A stretch of DNA of 64,000 nt from Sinorhizobium terangae. Lineage in GTDB: Bacteria > Pseudomonadota > Alphaproteobacteria > Rhizobiales > Rhizobiaceae. The translations under genes were made by a program, and so were the position numbers. Under the pieces are notes generated by a model. That model made no database searches. It was not told the origin of the DNA and saw only the letters and a program-made list of their open reading frames with translations. The stretch spans positions 1,860,001 to 1,924,000 of the forward strand of contig NZ_CP121659.1 in assembly GCF_029714365.1 (NCBI RefSeq). Reading direction: 5' to 3'. Shown in pieces: positions 48,906 to 57,545 of the stretch. How positions within the stretch are numbered: the stretch's first letter is position 1; each line of letters begins with the position of its first letter.

Positions 48906-49517
48906 TTACTTCGGCCGGGCGCTGCCTTCGTACATGAAGGTCATCGGCTTCGGCCCGCGCATATAGCCGGTCTCGACCCGGTCGACCCGAAACCCGCCCT
49001 CCTCTATCAGCGACCGGATTGGACGGTTGAGATTGCAGCCGCCGCTGATGCGCCGCCAAATCGGGTTGAGGCAATCCTGGCACCAGCGCACGCCGCGGTC
49101 GGGTGAAAGCCCGTGCTCGACGAACAGCAGCCTGCCCCCGGGCTTGAGCACGCGGCGCATTTCCGAAAGTGCCTCGGCCGCCTCGGGAATGGTGCACAGG
49201 GTCCACGTGGTCACCACCGTGTCGACGCTCCCGTCATCGAGCGGAATCGCCTCGGCGGAGGCTTCGATGAAGTTGACGGGTATGGCGGAATGCGGCACGC
49301 GACGTGCCATGGCCACGAGACCAGGGGAAGGCTCGAGCGCCAGAATTTCGCGGACCACCGGGCGGTAGTGCGGCAGATTGAGGCCGGATCCGCAGCCGAT
49401 CTCAAGCACGCGCCCCTCCGCCGCGCCGATCACCCGCTCGCGATAGGGAAGCAGGCGCTCGTTGCGCATGGACAGATCGCAGAGTTTCGGCAGGACGACG
49501 TCACGGTAGATGCCCAT
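48906..49517 (-). CDS. Class I SAM-dependent methyltransferase
   Basis: 203 aa. N-terminus YRDVVLPKLCDLSMRNERLL, motif I VLEIGCGSGLNLPHY (about 36-50), motif post-I ALEPSPGLVAMARR, then EASAEAIPLDDGSVDTVVTT and RVLKPGGRLLFVEHG. Ends with a membrane-phospholipid-methyltransferase-like GYMRGPKPMTFMYEGSARPK. Two adjacent ATGs (49520 and 49517) follow GGGAGG; 49517 has the better spacing. Substrate unknown; similar proteins methylate small lipophilic compounds. Confidence 0.9.
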   Translation of the reverse strand: MGIYRDVVLPKLCDLSMRNERLLPYRERVIGAAEGRVLEIGCGSGLNLPHYRPVVREILALEPSPGLVAMARRVPHSAIPVNFIEASAEAIPLDDGSVDTVVTTWTLCTIPEAAEALSEMRRVLKPGGRLLFVEHGLSPDRGVRWCQDCLNPIWRRISGGCNLNRPIRSLIEEGGFRVDRVETGYMRGPKPMTFMYEGSARPK

Positions 49518-49671
49518 CATGTCCTCCCTGGCTGCTGCATCCGTGGCGCAGGATTACATTCTGTTGCAGAGGCGGAAAATTTGCAAAGGGTGCGCCCCCG
49601 GCAGTTCACGCCCGCACCCGCGCCGCGCGTGTTCAGACGCACGACGCTGGCATCATCGCATGTAGTCGACT

Positions 49672-50997
49672 TCACCCAGCCGTTGGCTCAGCCGGCTGCC
49701 ATATGCTGACCTGACGCGTCTCGGGCATCAGGAACACGGCGAGCACGAAGCAGATGGCGGGAACGACGATCGGGTAGAGCAGCGCATAGCCGATGCTGCC
49801 TGTGGCCGCGAACGCTGCCGAGGTGATGAAGGGCACCAGCCCGCCGCCCCAGCCGTTGCCGATGTGATAGGGCACCGACACCGACGTGTAGCGGATCCTC
49901 CCGGGGAAATATTCCGCCAGGAATGCCCCGACCGGCCCATAGACCATCCCGACGTAGCAGACGAGGATGAAGATGATGAAGATCGCGATCGGGAAGTTGA
50001 TGTTGTCCGGCTGCGTCACTGTTCCGAGCCACAGATACAGCGGGTAATAGGTGATCGCGGCGAGTAACATACCTCCGAGGATCACGGGCTTGCGGCCGAC
50101 GATGTCAGAGAGCCACCCGAAGAGGATCAGGCTCGGCGTTGCAAGGAGCAGCGCTGCGCCGACGATGTAGGACGAACTCAGCGGGTCCACCTTGGAAACC
50201 TGCTGCAGGAAGTACAGGGCCCAGAACTGGCCGCTGTACCAGACCACTCCCTGCCCGATCAGCACGATGGTGGCAATCCCCACATATTTGGCGTTGGCGC
50301 TCAGGAACGCTTCCTTCCAGGGATTCCGGGTCATCTGTCCCTTGGCCTTGATCTCCGCGAAGATCGGCGTTTCCTGGAGCTGGAGCCTTATGTAGATGGC
50401 AATCGCAACCAGAAGGAACGACAGCAGGAACGGCACGCGCCATGCCCACGCCTCGAAGACTTCATTGCCGAAGTAGGTGCGCGTGGCGATGACCACGGCC
50501 AGCGACACGACGATCCCGAGCGTCGGAGAAGTCTGGAGCCAGCCGGTATAGTAGCCGCGGCGTTCATCCGGCACATGCTCGGCCACATAGGTGATGGCGC
50601 CGCCATACTCGCCGCCGAGGCACAGGCCCTGGATCATCCTGAGGCCGAAGAGCAGGAACGCGGCGGTAAGCCCGATCGCATCATAGGTCGGGATCAGGCC
50701 GATCGCTCCAGTGCCGAGGCCCATGCCGCTCAGCGTAATCAGGAACGTGTATTTGCGGCCGACCCTGTCACCCATCCAGCCGAAGAGAAACGCCCCCAGC
50801 GGACGGATCAGGAAGCCTGCAGTAAACAGCGCAATCGTGCTCAGGAGCGCTGCGACCGGATGCGATGGTTCGAAGAACTTGACCGACAGCACTGCGGCCA
50901 GGCTCCCGAAAATATAGAAGTCATACCATTCGATGATGTTTCCGACCGACGCGGCAACAATCACGCGCCGGAAATCCGTCGGGACCTGGATAGCCAT
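49672..50997 (-). CDS. MHS-family MFS transporter (ShiA/KgtP-like)
   Basis: 441 aa, twelve hydrophobic segments. Metabolite:H+ symporter features: ASVGNIIEWYDFYIFGSLAA at the N-terminus, RPLGAFLFGWMGDRVGRKYT, then LRMIQGLCLGGEYGGAITYV and GWLSDIVGRKPVILGG. These proton symporters import organic acids or osmolytes such as 2-oxoglutarate, shikimate or betaine. GGGAGG precedes the ATG at 50997. Monocistronic. Exact substrate not predictable. Confidence 0.92.
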   Translation of the reverse strand: MAIQVPTDFRRVIVAASVGNIIEWYDFYIFGSLAAVLSVKFFEPSHPVAALLSTIALFTAGFLIRPLGAFLFGWMGDRVGRKYTFLITLSGMGLGTGAIGLIPTYDAIGLTAAFLLFGLRMIQGLCLGGEYGGAITYVAEHVPDERRGYYTGWLQTSPTLGIVVSLAVVIATRTYFGNEVFEAWAWRVPFLLSFLLVAIAIYIRLQLQETPIFAEIKAKGQMTRNPWKEAFLSANAKYVGIATIVLIGQGVVWYSGQFWALYFLQQVSKVDPLSSSYIVGAALLLATPSLILFGWLSDIVGRKPVILGGMLLAAITYYPLYLWLGTVTQPDNINFPIAIFIIFILVCYVGMVYGPVGAFLAEYFPGRIRYTSVSVPYHIGNGWGGGLVPFITSAAFAATGSIGYALLYPIVVPAICFVLAVFLMPETRQVSIWQPAEPTAG

Positions 50998-51130
50998 GTT
51001 TCTTCCTCCCGTTTCTACACATGGCCCCCAAATTTTTATGGCACTTTAGCACGAAAACAGCCGAAACACGAAAACAGCCGATCAAAACCGCCTCTTCTCC
51101 GGCAAGCGGCTCTCCGACGTCACCGGATTG

Positions 51131-52351
51131 CTATTGCGGAATTTTACTTTGTGGCGCCCGTGCCGCGAACAAAGCGGCCGTGAGCATCAGCCCGGCTGCC
51201 GCCAGTGGCAGCATGAAGAAGCCGTTTGCGGAATAGGCCGCGCCGAAGCCGATCGTACCGGCGAAGAGGGCTAGATAGGTGACGCCGCTGTTGAGCCCCA
51301 TGATGGCGCCGCGTTTTGCGGGATCGAGCGCGGTCAGTCGCATGATGAGCACGTTGAGCCCGAAGTGGTTGACGAGCCCCCAGAGAAACACCACCGCCAG
51401 GATCGCGATGTAGGAGCCGCTCGCCGCCACCATCGCAACATAGACGCCGGCGACGGCGAGAAAAATGAGCGGCAGCAACCTGCCTGCACCGAAGCGATCG
51501 ATCAGCCGGTCGAGAAAGGCCGCGCCGCCGAAGCCGAACCCGTAGGAGACCGCGACGAGGCCGTTGGCACTGACAGGCAGGCCGAGTGCGGCATGGAGAT
51601 GGTCGCCAATATAGCCGTAGACGCCATAGAAGGCCGCCATGAACGCCGCGCAGGCGGAAAGAAGCGGCGCGACGCCGCAAACGCCAAGCGCCGCGAGCGG
51701 CGATGTAGCCCTGCCCTCGCCGACATGCCTGCCCTCAGAATCCCCGGTGACCGCAACCCTCGTGACCGCGGCGAGCCGGACGGCGGCGCAGGCGAGAACG
51801 GTCGCGGTCGCGACGACGACATAAACCGTGCGCCACCCGGCGAAATCGGCGATGGCGGCCGAGAGCGGCACACCGGCCACCATGCTCAGCGTCCAGCCGG
51901 TCAGCACCAGGCCGATCGTCTCGCTCTCGCGCCCGGCGGGCGCGATGATCGAGGCCAGCGTATAGATCGAGGGAAGCGCGATGCCTGCGGCGATGCCGAC
52001 GATGAGTTGGAAAGCGACCAGCAGCGGCAGCGTCGGCGCGGCCGCGCTGCCGCCAAGGCCGACGGCAAGCAGGATCAGCGCCGCCGCCAGCATGCGGCGC
52101 GGGCCATGACGGTCGATGAGGCGGCCAAGGAAAATGGCGCTCGCCGCCGTGCCGAGACCGAAGGCGCCAGAGGCCGTCATCACGGCGGGAACGTCCGCAC
52201 CGAGGCTCCGCGCCACTTCCGGCGCAATCGGACCGAGCGCCAGCGAGTTGGAGCCGATGACGCCAATGCAGGTGGTCAGCACGAAGGCGAAGGGCGGGAT
52301 ACGCGCCCTCTCCGCGGACAGGTTTGGAATGGATTGATTGATGTTCGCCAT
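51131..52351 (-). CDS. MFS exporter (arabinose-efflux/DHA1 type)
   Basis: 406 aa, twelve hydrophobic segments. GRLIDRHGPRRMLAAALILL is the loop 2-3 signature; GLVLTGWTLSMVAGVPLSAA is the DHA1-type motif C of exporters in helix 5. Start ATG at 52351; 57 more bases are open upstream, overlapping the divergent lrp gene. It is paired head to head with an Lrp/AsnC regulator across 48 bases, a typical arrangement for amino-acid or metabolite efflux under Lrp control. Confidence 0.9.
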   Translation of the reverse strand: MANINQSIPNLSAERARIPPFAFVLTTCIGVIGSNSLALGPIAPEVARSLGADVPAVMTASGAFGLGTAASAIFLGRLIDRHGPRRMLAAALILLAVGLGGSAAAPTLPLLVAFQLIVGIAAGIALPSIYTLASIIAPAGRESETIGLVLTGWTLSMVAGVPLSAAIADFAGWRTVYVVVATATVLACAAVRLAAVTRVAVTGDSEGRHVGEGRATSPLAALGVCGVAPLLSACAAFMAAFYGVYGYIGDHLHAALGLPVSANGLVAVSYGFGFGGAAFLDRLIDRFGAGRLLPLIFLAVAGVYVAMVAASGSYIAILAVVFLWGLVNHFGLNVLIMRLTALDPAKRGAIMGLNSGVTYLALFAGTIGFGAAYSANGFFMLPLAAAGLMLTAALFAARAPQSKIPQ

Positions 52352-52399
52352 TCCCGCATAATCGCAGAACGATATTCGGCAACAAGAGGCAATTTCGGA

Positions 52400-52930
52400 A
52401 TGGACCAAAATACAGATGACATTCGGCGGAAGCGCCCCGCCGACCGTGAACTCGACGCGATGGACCGAAAGCTGTTAGGCGTTCTGGTCGAGGACGCCAC
52501 CACGAGCTACGCCGAACTCGGCGAACGCGTCGGCCTTTCGCCGCCGGCCGCGCACGAGCGCGTGAAACGCCTCAGGCGCTCGGGCGTAATCCGCCGCGTC
52601 GCGGCTCTGGTCGACCCCGAGGCGCTGGGCAAGACCCTGCTCGCCTTTGTCCATGTCGACACGACCGGCTGGGGCAAGACGCCGGCGCTGCTTGCGATCG
52701 AGCAGCATCCTGAAGTCGAGGAGATCCACTCGGTCGCGGGCGACACCTGCATGCTGCTCAAGGTTCGCACCGAAAGCACCCATGCGCTCGAAGGACTGCT
52801 GGCGCGCCTCTACGACACGCCCGGCGTGAAGGCAACACGCAGCTATGTCGTGCTTTCGACCTATCTGGAGCGGCCGGTGCAGCCGGGCACCACGAGCGAA
52901 TGGCCGACACTGGTGAAAGGCCAGGAATAA
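52400..52930 (+). CDS. Lrp/AsnC-family transcriptional regulator
   Basis: 176 aa. Winged helix at about 20-70 (LLGVLVEDATTSYAELGERV, GLSPPAAHERVKRLRRSGVI), RAM domain after it with EVEEIHSVAGDTCMLLKVRT. The frame is open far upstream because it runs antisense through the exporter, so the ATG at 52400 is chosen from the fold boundary. Divergent from the MFS exporter, which it likely regulates. The effector is probably an amino acid (family knowledge). Confidence 0.88.
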   Translation: MDQNTDDIRRKRPADRELDAMDRKLLGVLVEDATTSYAELGERVGLSPPAAHERVKRLRRSGVIRRVAALVDPEALGKTLLAFVHVDTTGWGKTPALLAIEQHPEVEEIHSVAGDTCMLLKVRTESTHALEGLLARLYDTPGVKATRSYVVLSTYLERPVQPGTTSEWPTLVKGQE

Positions 52931-53031
52931 TCCGGCCGCCCGGCTTTCCGATCCGGGCCCGAGTATGTCAAAACCCGCTCTGCGCCGGGCGCGGTGCGGG
53001 CGGAAAAACCGCGCGCCCTTCCCTCGTCCCG

Positions 53032-53154
53032 CTAATGTTCGGAGAGTTCCTCCGCCGTGGCGGCGATTGGTGCATTGCCCAATGACCTATCGGCGTATTT
53101 GAAGGCCAGTATGCTGATGACGGAAAGAACTATAACTATCAAGATCAAACGCAT
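53032..53154 (-). CDS. Small membrane protein, 40 residues
   Basis: MRLILIVIVLSVISILAFKY followed by ADRSLGNAPIAATAEELSEH: one membrane helix and a polar tail. Ribosome site weak (GGTAAG). Charge and hydrophobic pattern are good; the complementary strand gives nothing sensible. It lies in an otherwise empty stretch between lrp and the first DUF1801 gene. Confidence 0.55.
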   Translation of the reverse strand: MRLILIVIVLSVISILAFKYADRSLGNAPIAATAEELSEH

Positions 53155-53470
53155 GTGTGCTTACCAGGGTCTTTTATATTGGTCTAGCAACACTCGCGGG
53201 ATGCTTGTTGTTCCCTGGGTATCAGGTTGACCGGTCAGGTTGACCGATCGCTTATCACGTCTGCCAATACAGAGCATCCCCTTGCCGCGCCGCGCCGTAA
53301 CTCCCCGCCGACGGCCCTGAGCTGGTCTGGTGCTCGATAACGCCGCACGGCGGGACTGCCCAGCGGGTCGACATCACCGGAAATCAACGTATCCTTGGCG
53401 CCGTCCGTTACTGCGACCCGCGTCTTTTGAGACGCGCAAAGGTCGATTCCGACTGAGGAACCATGCAGCA
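53155..53470. other. 316-base stretch with mosaic repeat
   Basis: No gene seen. ttgaccggtcaggttgaccgatc near 53227 is a short direct repeat (ggttgaccg twice). At 53408-53471 lies a mosaic element: ttactgcgacccgcgtcttttgagacgcgcaaaggtcg, then a linker and catgcagcag, the edge of the second module. Confidence 0.6.
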
Positions 53471-54013
53471 GTGGAGCGAGCGCATGCCAGACAAGACGTC
53501 CATCAAGTCAGCGAAGGCGAGAAGCCCGCCGGACCCCGGAAGTCGATCGCCAGGTCATCAGCCAGCAAATCCGAAAATGCTGCGGCGAAGGAGTATCCGG
53601 CGGCGGCCACGGAGCCGACCCTGCTTTCGGGCGGCAATCCACAGATCGCCAAGGGCTACGGCGACGCGCCCGTGCAGGCCTATATCGCGGCCATGCCGGG
53701 CTGGAAGAGCGACGTCGGGCGCCGGCTCGACGCGCTCATCGTGCGCACCGTCCCCGACGTACAGAAGGCGGTCAAGTGGAACTCGCCGCTCTACGGAATG
53801 GACGGCCAGAGCTGGTTCCTCGGCATTCATTGCTTCACAAAGTACATCAAGCTGACCTTCTTCCGCGGCGCCTCGCTGAACCAGCCTCCCCCCGTCGCGT
53901 CCAAGATGGAGCACGCGCGCCATTTCCACATCCACGAGAACGATCAGCTCGACGAGGCCCAGCTCGCCGCCTGGTTCAAGCAGGCGAGCGAAATACCCGG
54001 CGAACGAATGTGA
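53471..54013 (+). CDS. DUF1801 protein with irregular N-terminus
   Basis: The C-terminal 120 residues are a clear DUF1801 domain: IAAMPGWKSDVGRRLDALIV, VPDVQKAVKWNSPLYGMDGQ, FTKYIKLTFFRGASLNQPPP. The best start codon by ribosome site (ATG at 53484, MPDKTSIKSAKA) is in another frame and would need a frameshift near 53515 within a Lys/Ala/Ser-rich linker. A GTG at 53471 keeps one frame but gives an odd N-terminus. Either the gene is recently frameshifted or starts at the GTG. Function of DUF1801 is not known. Confidence 0.7.
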   Translation: MERAHARQDVHQVSEGEKPAGPRKSIARSSASKSENAAAKEYPAAATEPTLLSGGNPQIAKGYGDAPVQAYIAAMPGWKSDVGRRLDALIVRTVPDVQKAVKWNSPLYGMDGQSWFLGIHCFTKYIKLTFFRGASLNQPPPVASKMEHARHFHIHENDQLDEAQLAAWFKQASEIPGERM

Positions 54014-54032
54014 GCGGGAGTGAGCCGCGGTC

Positions 54033-54422
54033 ATGACAAGAGCCGAACTTTCCGACCTCTATCGAGGCTACATTCAGTGCCTGAATAGCCATGATTGGCC
54101 GAATCTGGGGGCCTTCGTTCACGAGGACGTTCACTACAACGGCAAGCGGATCGGACTGTCAGGATATCGCAGCATGCTCGAAGACGATTTCGCCGCGATT
54201 CCCGATCTCTATTTCGACGTAGAACTGCTGGTTTCAGAGCCGCCCCGCATTGCGAGCCGCTTACGTTTCGATTGCACCCCAAGAGGCATGCTGTTCGGCC
54301 TCGCCGTCAACGGCCGAAAAGTCCAGTTTGCCGAAAATGTCTTCTACGAATTTGTGGACGGCCGGATCGAAACGGTCTGGTCTATCATCGACAAGGCGGC
54401 CATTGAGTCTCAGCTGGAGTAG
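54033..54422 (+). CDS. SnoaL/NTF2-like ester-cyclase-family protein
   Basis: 129 aa. The cone-shaped NTF2 fold pattern is visible: LSDLYRGYIQCLNSHDWPNL, HEDVHYNGKRIGLSGYRSML, IPDLYFDVELLVSEPPRIAS, FYEFVDGRIETVWSIIDKAA. SnoaL relatives are polyketide cyclases or general small-molecule enzymes; here without polyketide genes the role is open. It begins 19 bases after the first DUF1801 gene and is followed 41 bases later by another, suggesting one operon. Confidence 0.85.
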   Translation: MTRAELSDLYRGYIQCLNSHDWPNLGAFVHEDVHYNGKRIGLSGYRSMLEDDFAAIPDLYFDVELLVSEPPRIASRLRFDCTPRGMLFGLAVNGRKVQFAENVFYEFVDGRIETVWSIIDKAAIESQLE

Positions 54423-54463
54423 TTCCAGAAATAAGCTTCAACAACCACGAAGAAAGGCGACCG

Positions 54464-54880
54464 ATGGACGGAAAAGCAGAAGACTCTCCCTCTCGGCTGA
54501 TCGATGCCAGAATCGAAGAGCTCGGCGATTGGCGGGGCGAAACGCTCGCCCGGGTCCGGTCGCTCATCCGGGAGGCCGACCCCGAAGTCGTCGAGGAGTG
54601 GAAGTGGCGAGGCGTTCCGGTGTGGTCGCATGCCGGAATCATCTGCACCGGCGAGACCTACAAGCAGGTCGTGAAGCTGACCTTCGCCAAGGGCGCTTCG
54701 CTCGAGGACCCCGCCAGCCTCTTCAACTCCAGCCTCGAAGGCAACACCCGGCGTGCGATCGATATCCGCGAGGGCGAAACGATCGATGAAGAGGCGCTGA
54801 AGTTGCTCATCCGCGCCGCGGTGGCGCTGAACACGTCTGCCAAAGCTGTCCGTTCGCAGAAGAAACCGAAGAGCGCCTGA
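54464..54880 (+). CDS. DUF1801 protein
   Basis: 138 aa. IDARIEELGDWRGETLARVR, then EADPEVVEEWKWRGVPVWSH, YKQVVKLTFAKGASLEDPAS and GNTRRAIDIREGETIDEEAL. The WKW-x-G-x-P and KLTFAKGASLEDP motifs match DUF1801. A Lys-rich C-terminus. Shares the KLTFxxGASL segment with the gene at 53471, so the two are paralogues flanking the SnoaL-like gene. Confidence 0.88.
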   Translation: MDGKAEDSPSRLIDARIEELGDWRGETLARVRSLIREADPEVVEEWKWRGVPVWSHAGIICTGETYKQVVKLTFAKGASLEDPASLFNSSLEGNTRRAIDIREGETIDEEALKLLIRAAVALNTSAKAVRSQKKPKSA

Positions 54881-54927
54881 TCTGTCTGCGCGAAGGCGCA
54901 GCCCGCATCTAGTCCGGTCGTTCTTCC

Positions 54928-55120
54928 CGCAGATCAGGTCGACCGCCGCGTTGCTGAGCCTGTCGAGCGCATCTCTCGGCTCGCCGGCGCGCGCTCGAAT
55001 AGCGAGCGAATGCATGATGGCCGAGGCCACGGATGCGAGCCCGGCAGCGTCGGCTTCCGGTCCGAGCTCGCGGTCGTCAATGGCCTTGCGGATACGCTCC
55101 TGCAGAACGGCATAATCCGG
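54928..55120 (-). pseudogene. TetR-family regulator, C-terminal fragment
   Basis: DYAVLQERIRKAIDDRELGP, EADAAGLASVASAIMHSLAI, RARAGEPRDALDRLSNAAVD is the ligand-domain end of a TetR-type regulator, including the usual helix ending in AVDLI. The N-terminal helix-turn-helix is absent; upstream is an in-frame stop and unrelated DNA, and the 3' end runs antisense into the DUF1801 gene. A 5'-deleted relic. Confidence 0.75.
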
Positions 55121-55156
55121 CGAGGCTCGACATCCACGTCCCCCTAGCCCTTGCCG

Positions 55157-55537
55157 TCAGACGTCCGGATGGATCCGGTAAAAATAATCCATCGGAAGTC
55201 GCGTATCCGCGCCGTCGAGCCACCGCGCCCTCCGCGCAACGCGGCAGACACCCAGATCACGCACCTGTCCGTCGCTCAAATCGTCGATCTCTGCCCGAAT
55301 TGCCCGGCTACCTCGCCAGGTTCTCCAATGCGTGGCCAAGGTGCCGAGAAGCCGAAAGAGACCGTTGGCTGCGGTGTGTTCAGCCAAGGGTTTGGCGATC
55401 TCCGCCTCGGTCTCATGTCTCGTGCCTCGCAGGGCCGGAAGGCTGTGGTGCCGTCGCGACACTTCCGCCAGTCCCGCAGGCGTTGCCGGCAGCGCCGCCT
55501 GATACCGGGCTTTCGCAAGGGTCAGAGTATCGTTCAT
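55157..55537 (-). CDS. DUF1127-like protein, extended
   Basis: 126 aa. The C-terminal part contains WRTWRGSRAIRAEIDDLSDG and QVRDLGVCRVARRARWLDG, the DUF1127 motif (RELxxLSDxxLxDIGL-like with an Arg-rich end). Typical DUF1127 proteins have 45-100 residues; this one has an extra N-terminal 60. GGAGG sits 6 bases before the ATG. DUF1127 small proteins affect RNA turnover and phosphate or nutrient responses in some alphaproteobacteria (family knowledge). Confidence 0.75.
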   Translation of the reverse strand: MNDTLTLAKARYQAALPATPAGLAEVSRRHHSLPALRGTRHETEAEIAKPLAEHTAANGLFRLLGTLATHWRTWRGSRAIRAEIDDLSDGQVRDLGVCRVARRARWLDGADTRLPMDYFYRIHPDV

Positions 55538-55671
55538 GGCAACCTCCATATGCTTTGGAGGTTGAATTCTGCAGGCTACGAACCGCTTCGTAATTAAGCG
55601 CTCCCAAATAGTTCTCAAAACTTCCAAATGGACCATAGACGCGCCGAAAACAGCGGCGCACCTGAACGGGA

Positions 55672-56280
55672 TTACATCCCGCTCAACAGCCTGTAGGCGA
55701 TCGTCCACATGACGGCGGCGATCGCGAGATCCAGCACCCGCCATGCCGAGGGCCGAGAGAAAACCGGGCGCAGCCACTTGGCACCGTAGCCAAGCGCGAA
55801 GAAAAACAGGAAGGAAGCCGACATGGCGCCGGCAGCAAACAGCATTTCCTGCCCGGGAAAGCGTGTCGCAATGGTGCCGAGAAGCACGACTGTATCCAGG
55901 TAGACATGCGGATTGAGCCAGGTGAGCGCGAGGCAGGTCGCAAAGGTCGGCCAGAACCTGGAAGAGACTTCTTCTTCAACCGTCAGGGCTCCGGAAGATC
56001 GAACTGCAGAATGTAGGCTTTTTGCGCCGTACCAGATGAGAAAGGCCGCTCCCCCAAATCGCATTGCGGGGTCAAGCCAGGGCAGCATGGCCGCAATTTG
56101 CCCGAGGCTGGTGACGCCCAAGAGGATCAGGATGGCATCGGAGACGCCGCATGTGAGGCACACGGCGAACACGTGCTCGCGCCGCAATCCCTGGCGCAGG
56201 ATGAAGGCGTTTTGCGCACCGATTGCGACGATCAGGCTCAAGCCCATCATCAGGCCAGTCATATAGATCGGAAGGTCCAT
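55672..56280 (-). CDS. argO: LysE/ArgO-family amino-acid exporter
   Basis: 202 aa, about six helices. The family N-terminus is MGLSLIVAIGAQNAFILRQG, followed by LRREHVFAVCLTCGVSDAIL and FATCLALTWLNPHVYLDTVV. LysE/ArgO proteins export lysine, arginine or canavanine. Start ATG at 56280 (36 further bases are open). Divergent from an ArgP-like LysR regulator across 104 bases, exactly the arrangement of argP-argO and lysG-lysE pairs, which supports basic amino-acid export. Confidence 0.92.
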   Translation of the reverse strand: MDLPIYMTGLMMGLSLIVAIGAQNAFILRQGLRREHVFAVCLTCGVSDAILILLGVTSLGQIAAMLPWLDPAMRFGGAAFLIWYGAKSLHSAVRSSGALTVEEEVSSRFWPTFATCLALTWLNPHVYLDTVVLLGTIATRFPGQEMLFAAGAMSASFLFFFALGYGAKWLRPVFSRPSAWRVLDLAIAAVMWTIAYRLLSGM

Positions 56281-56347
56281 GCTGACGAAATGCTCCGCAA
56301 ACGAAAGAGTCGGCATTTCTCTAGCGGACGTCCGGGACTTAGGATAA

Positions 56348-56370
56348 TTAAATGAGATAAACTCAATTAA
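56348..56370. promoter_or_regulatory. LysR-type operator between argO and argP
   Basis: ttaaatgag-ataaa-ctcaattaa: near-perfect inverted repeat (one mismatch) in the AT-rich intergenic space, with the T-N11-A core of LysR sites. It lies 15 bases before the argP-like start and 68 bases before the exporter start, placed to control both. Confidence 0.75.
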
Positions 56371-56384
56371 GTAGAGCTAATGCC

Positions 56385-57284
56385 ATGCTCGATTACCCTG
56401 CGCTTCACGCAGTGGCGACCGTCGTCCAGACCGGCAGCTTCGAAAAGGCAGCTGCCGCGTTGAACGTCACGCCGTCGGCCGTCTCCCAGCGGGTGAAGCA
56501 GTTGGAAGAGCGCCTCGGCGTGGTCTTGATCGTCCGGGGAAATCCGTGCACGGCAACCGAGAAGGGGGCATGGCTCTGCCGGCACATGGAAAATGTCGGC
56601 ATGCTCGAAGGCGAGTTGATGGAGCTTCTTCCGGCGCTTGCCGATCCTGACAAGCCGCGCGAGCAAGTGACGCTTTACATCGCGACCAGCGCCGACAGCC
56701 TTGGAACATGGTTCCTGCCGGCCATCTCGAATTTTTCCAAGCGATCCCGGTATCTTCTGAATGTTGCAATCGACGACGAAGAGCATACGGCCGAATGGCT
56801 GCAGCGCGGCCGCGTGCTCGCGGCTGTCACCAGCGTAGAGAAGCCGATCCCGGGCTGCCGGCGCACCTCCCTCGGAGCACTGCGCTATCATGCAACGGCA
56901 AGTCCCGAATTTGTGGCGAAATACTTCGCCGATGGTGTCACGACAGAGGCGATCGGCCGCGCGCCCGCGCTGACCTTCAATCAGAAAGACAGGCTGCAAA
57001 GTCGCTGGATTCGTCAGGCCTTTGGCCAGGATCTTGCCTACCCCACCCATTGGCTGCCATCGACGCAGAGCTTTCTCGATGCGAGCCTCTCCGGCATGGG
57101 CTGGTGCATGAACCCTGCCCTCCTCGCCGGAGAGCACCTGGCTTCCGGGCGGCTCGTCGAGCTCATCCCCCACACTCCGCTGGACGTGCCGCTTTTCTGG
57201 CAGATCAGCCGCCTCGCCGCCGACCGGCTGGTAGACCTGACGCACGAAGTGGCTGCAACGGCGAAGGCGCGACTTCTCGGGTGA
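56385..57284 (+). CDS. argP: ArgP/LysG-like LysR-family regulator
   Basis: 299 aa. Helix-turn-helix AVATVVQTGSFEKAAAALNV, TPSAVSQRVKQLEERLGVVL. The effector part reads LYIATSADSLGTWFLPAISN and GAGWCMNPALL-like MGWCMNPALLAGEHLASGRL, as in ArgP/IciA, with the GRLVELIPHTPLDVPLFWQ end. ATG at 56385. In the known systems basic amino acids bound to ArgP switch on argO. Divergent gene order fits the same circuit here. Confidence 0.92.
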   Translation: MLDYPALHAVATVVQTGSFEKAAAALNVTPSAVSQRVKQLEERLGVVLIVRGNPCTATEKGAWLCRHMENVGMLEGELMELLPALADPDKPREQVTLYIATSADSLGTWFLPAISNFSKRSRYLLNVAIDDEEHTAEWLQRGRVLAAVTSVEKPIPGCRRTSLGALRYHATASPEFVAKYFADGVTTEAIGRAPALTFNQKDRLQSRWIRQAFGQDLAYPTHWLPSTQSFLDASLSGMGWCMNPALLAGEHLASGRLVELIPHTPLDVPLFWQISRLAADRLVDLTHEVAATAKARLLG

Positions 57285-57384
57285 AGCTTCAATGGCCGCC
57301 AATGCCGCATTCGACGCGCGGCGCTGTAAAGGGCTGCCGCGACGGCGACACCCACTTTCGCCGCTTAGGCCGGCGCCTTTTCTT

Positions 57385-57545
57385 CTAGAATCAAAGCGCT
57401 ACAGCACCGTGCGTCCTTTAGGACGCACAAAGGACGCTGTAACTCTTTGATTCCACGCATCGTGCTTTCCGAAAATCGGGTCCGATTTTCGGGCCGATGC
57501 GCTAGAGCGTCCTTTATGCGTTCATTTGAACGCACGGCGCTCTAA
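57385..57545. repeat. Long rhizobial mosaic element
   Basis: Three modules in a row: gctacagcaccgtgcgtcctttaggacgcacaaaggacgctgtaac, then gcatcgtgctttccgaaaatcgggtccgattttcgggccgatgc (perfect inner ccgaaaatcgg/ccgattttcgg), then agagcgtcctttatgcgttcatttgaacgcacggcgctct. The last module overlaps the stop codon of the next gene. The largest intact mosaic in the window. Confidence 0.9.
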
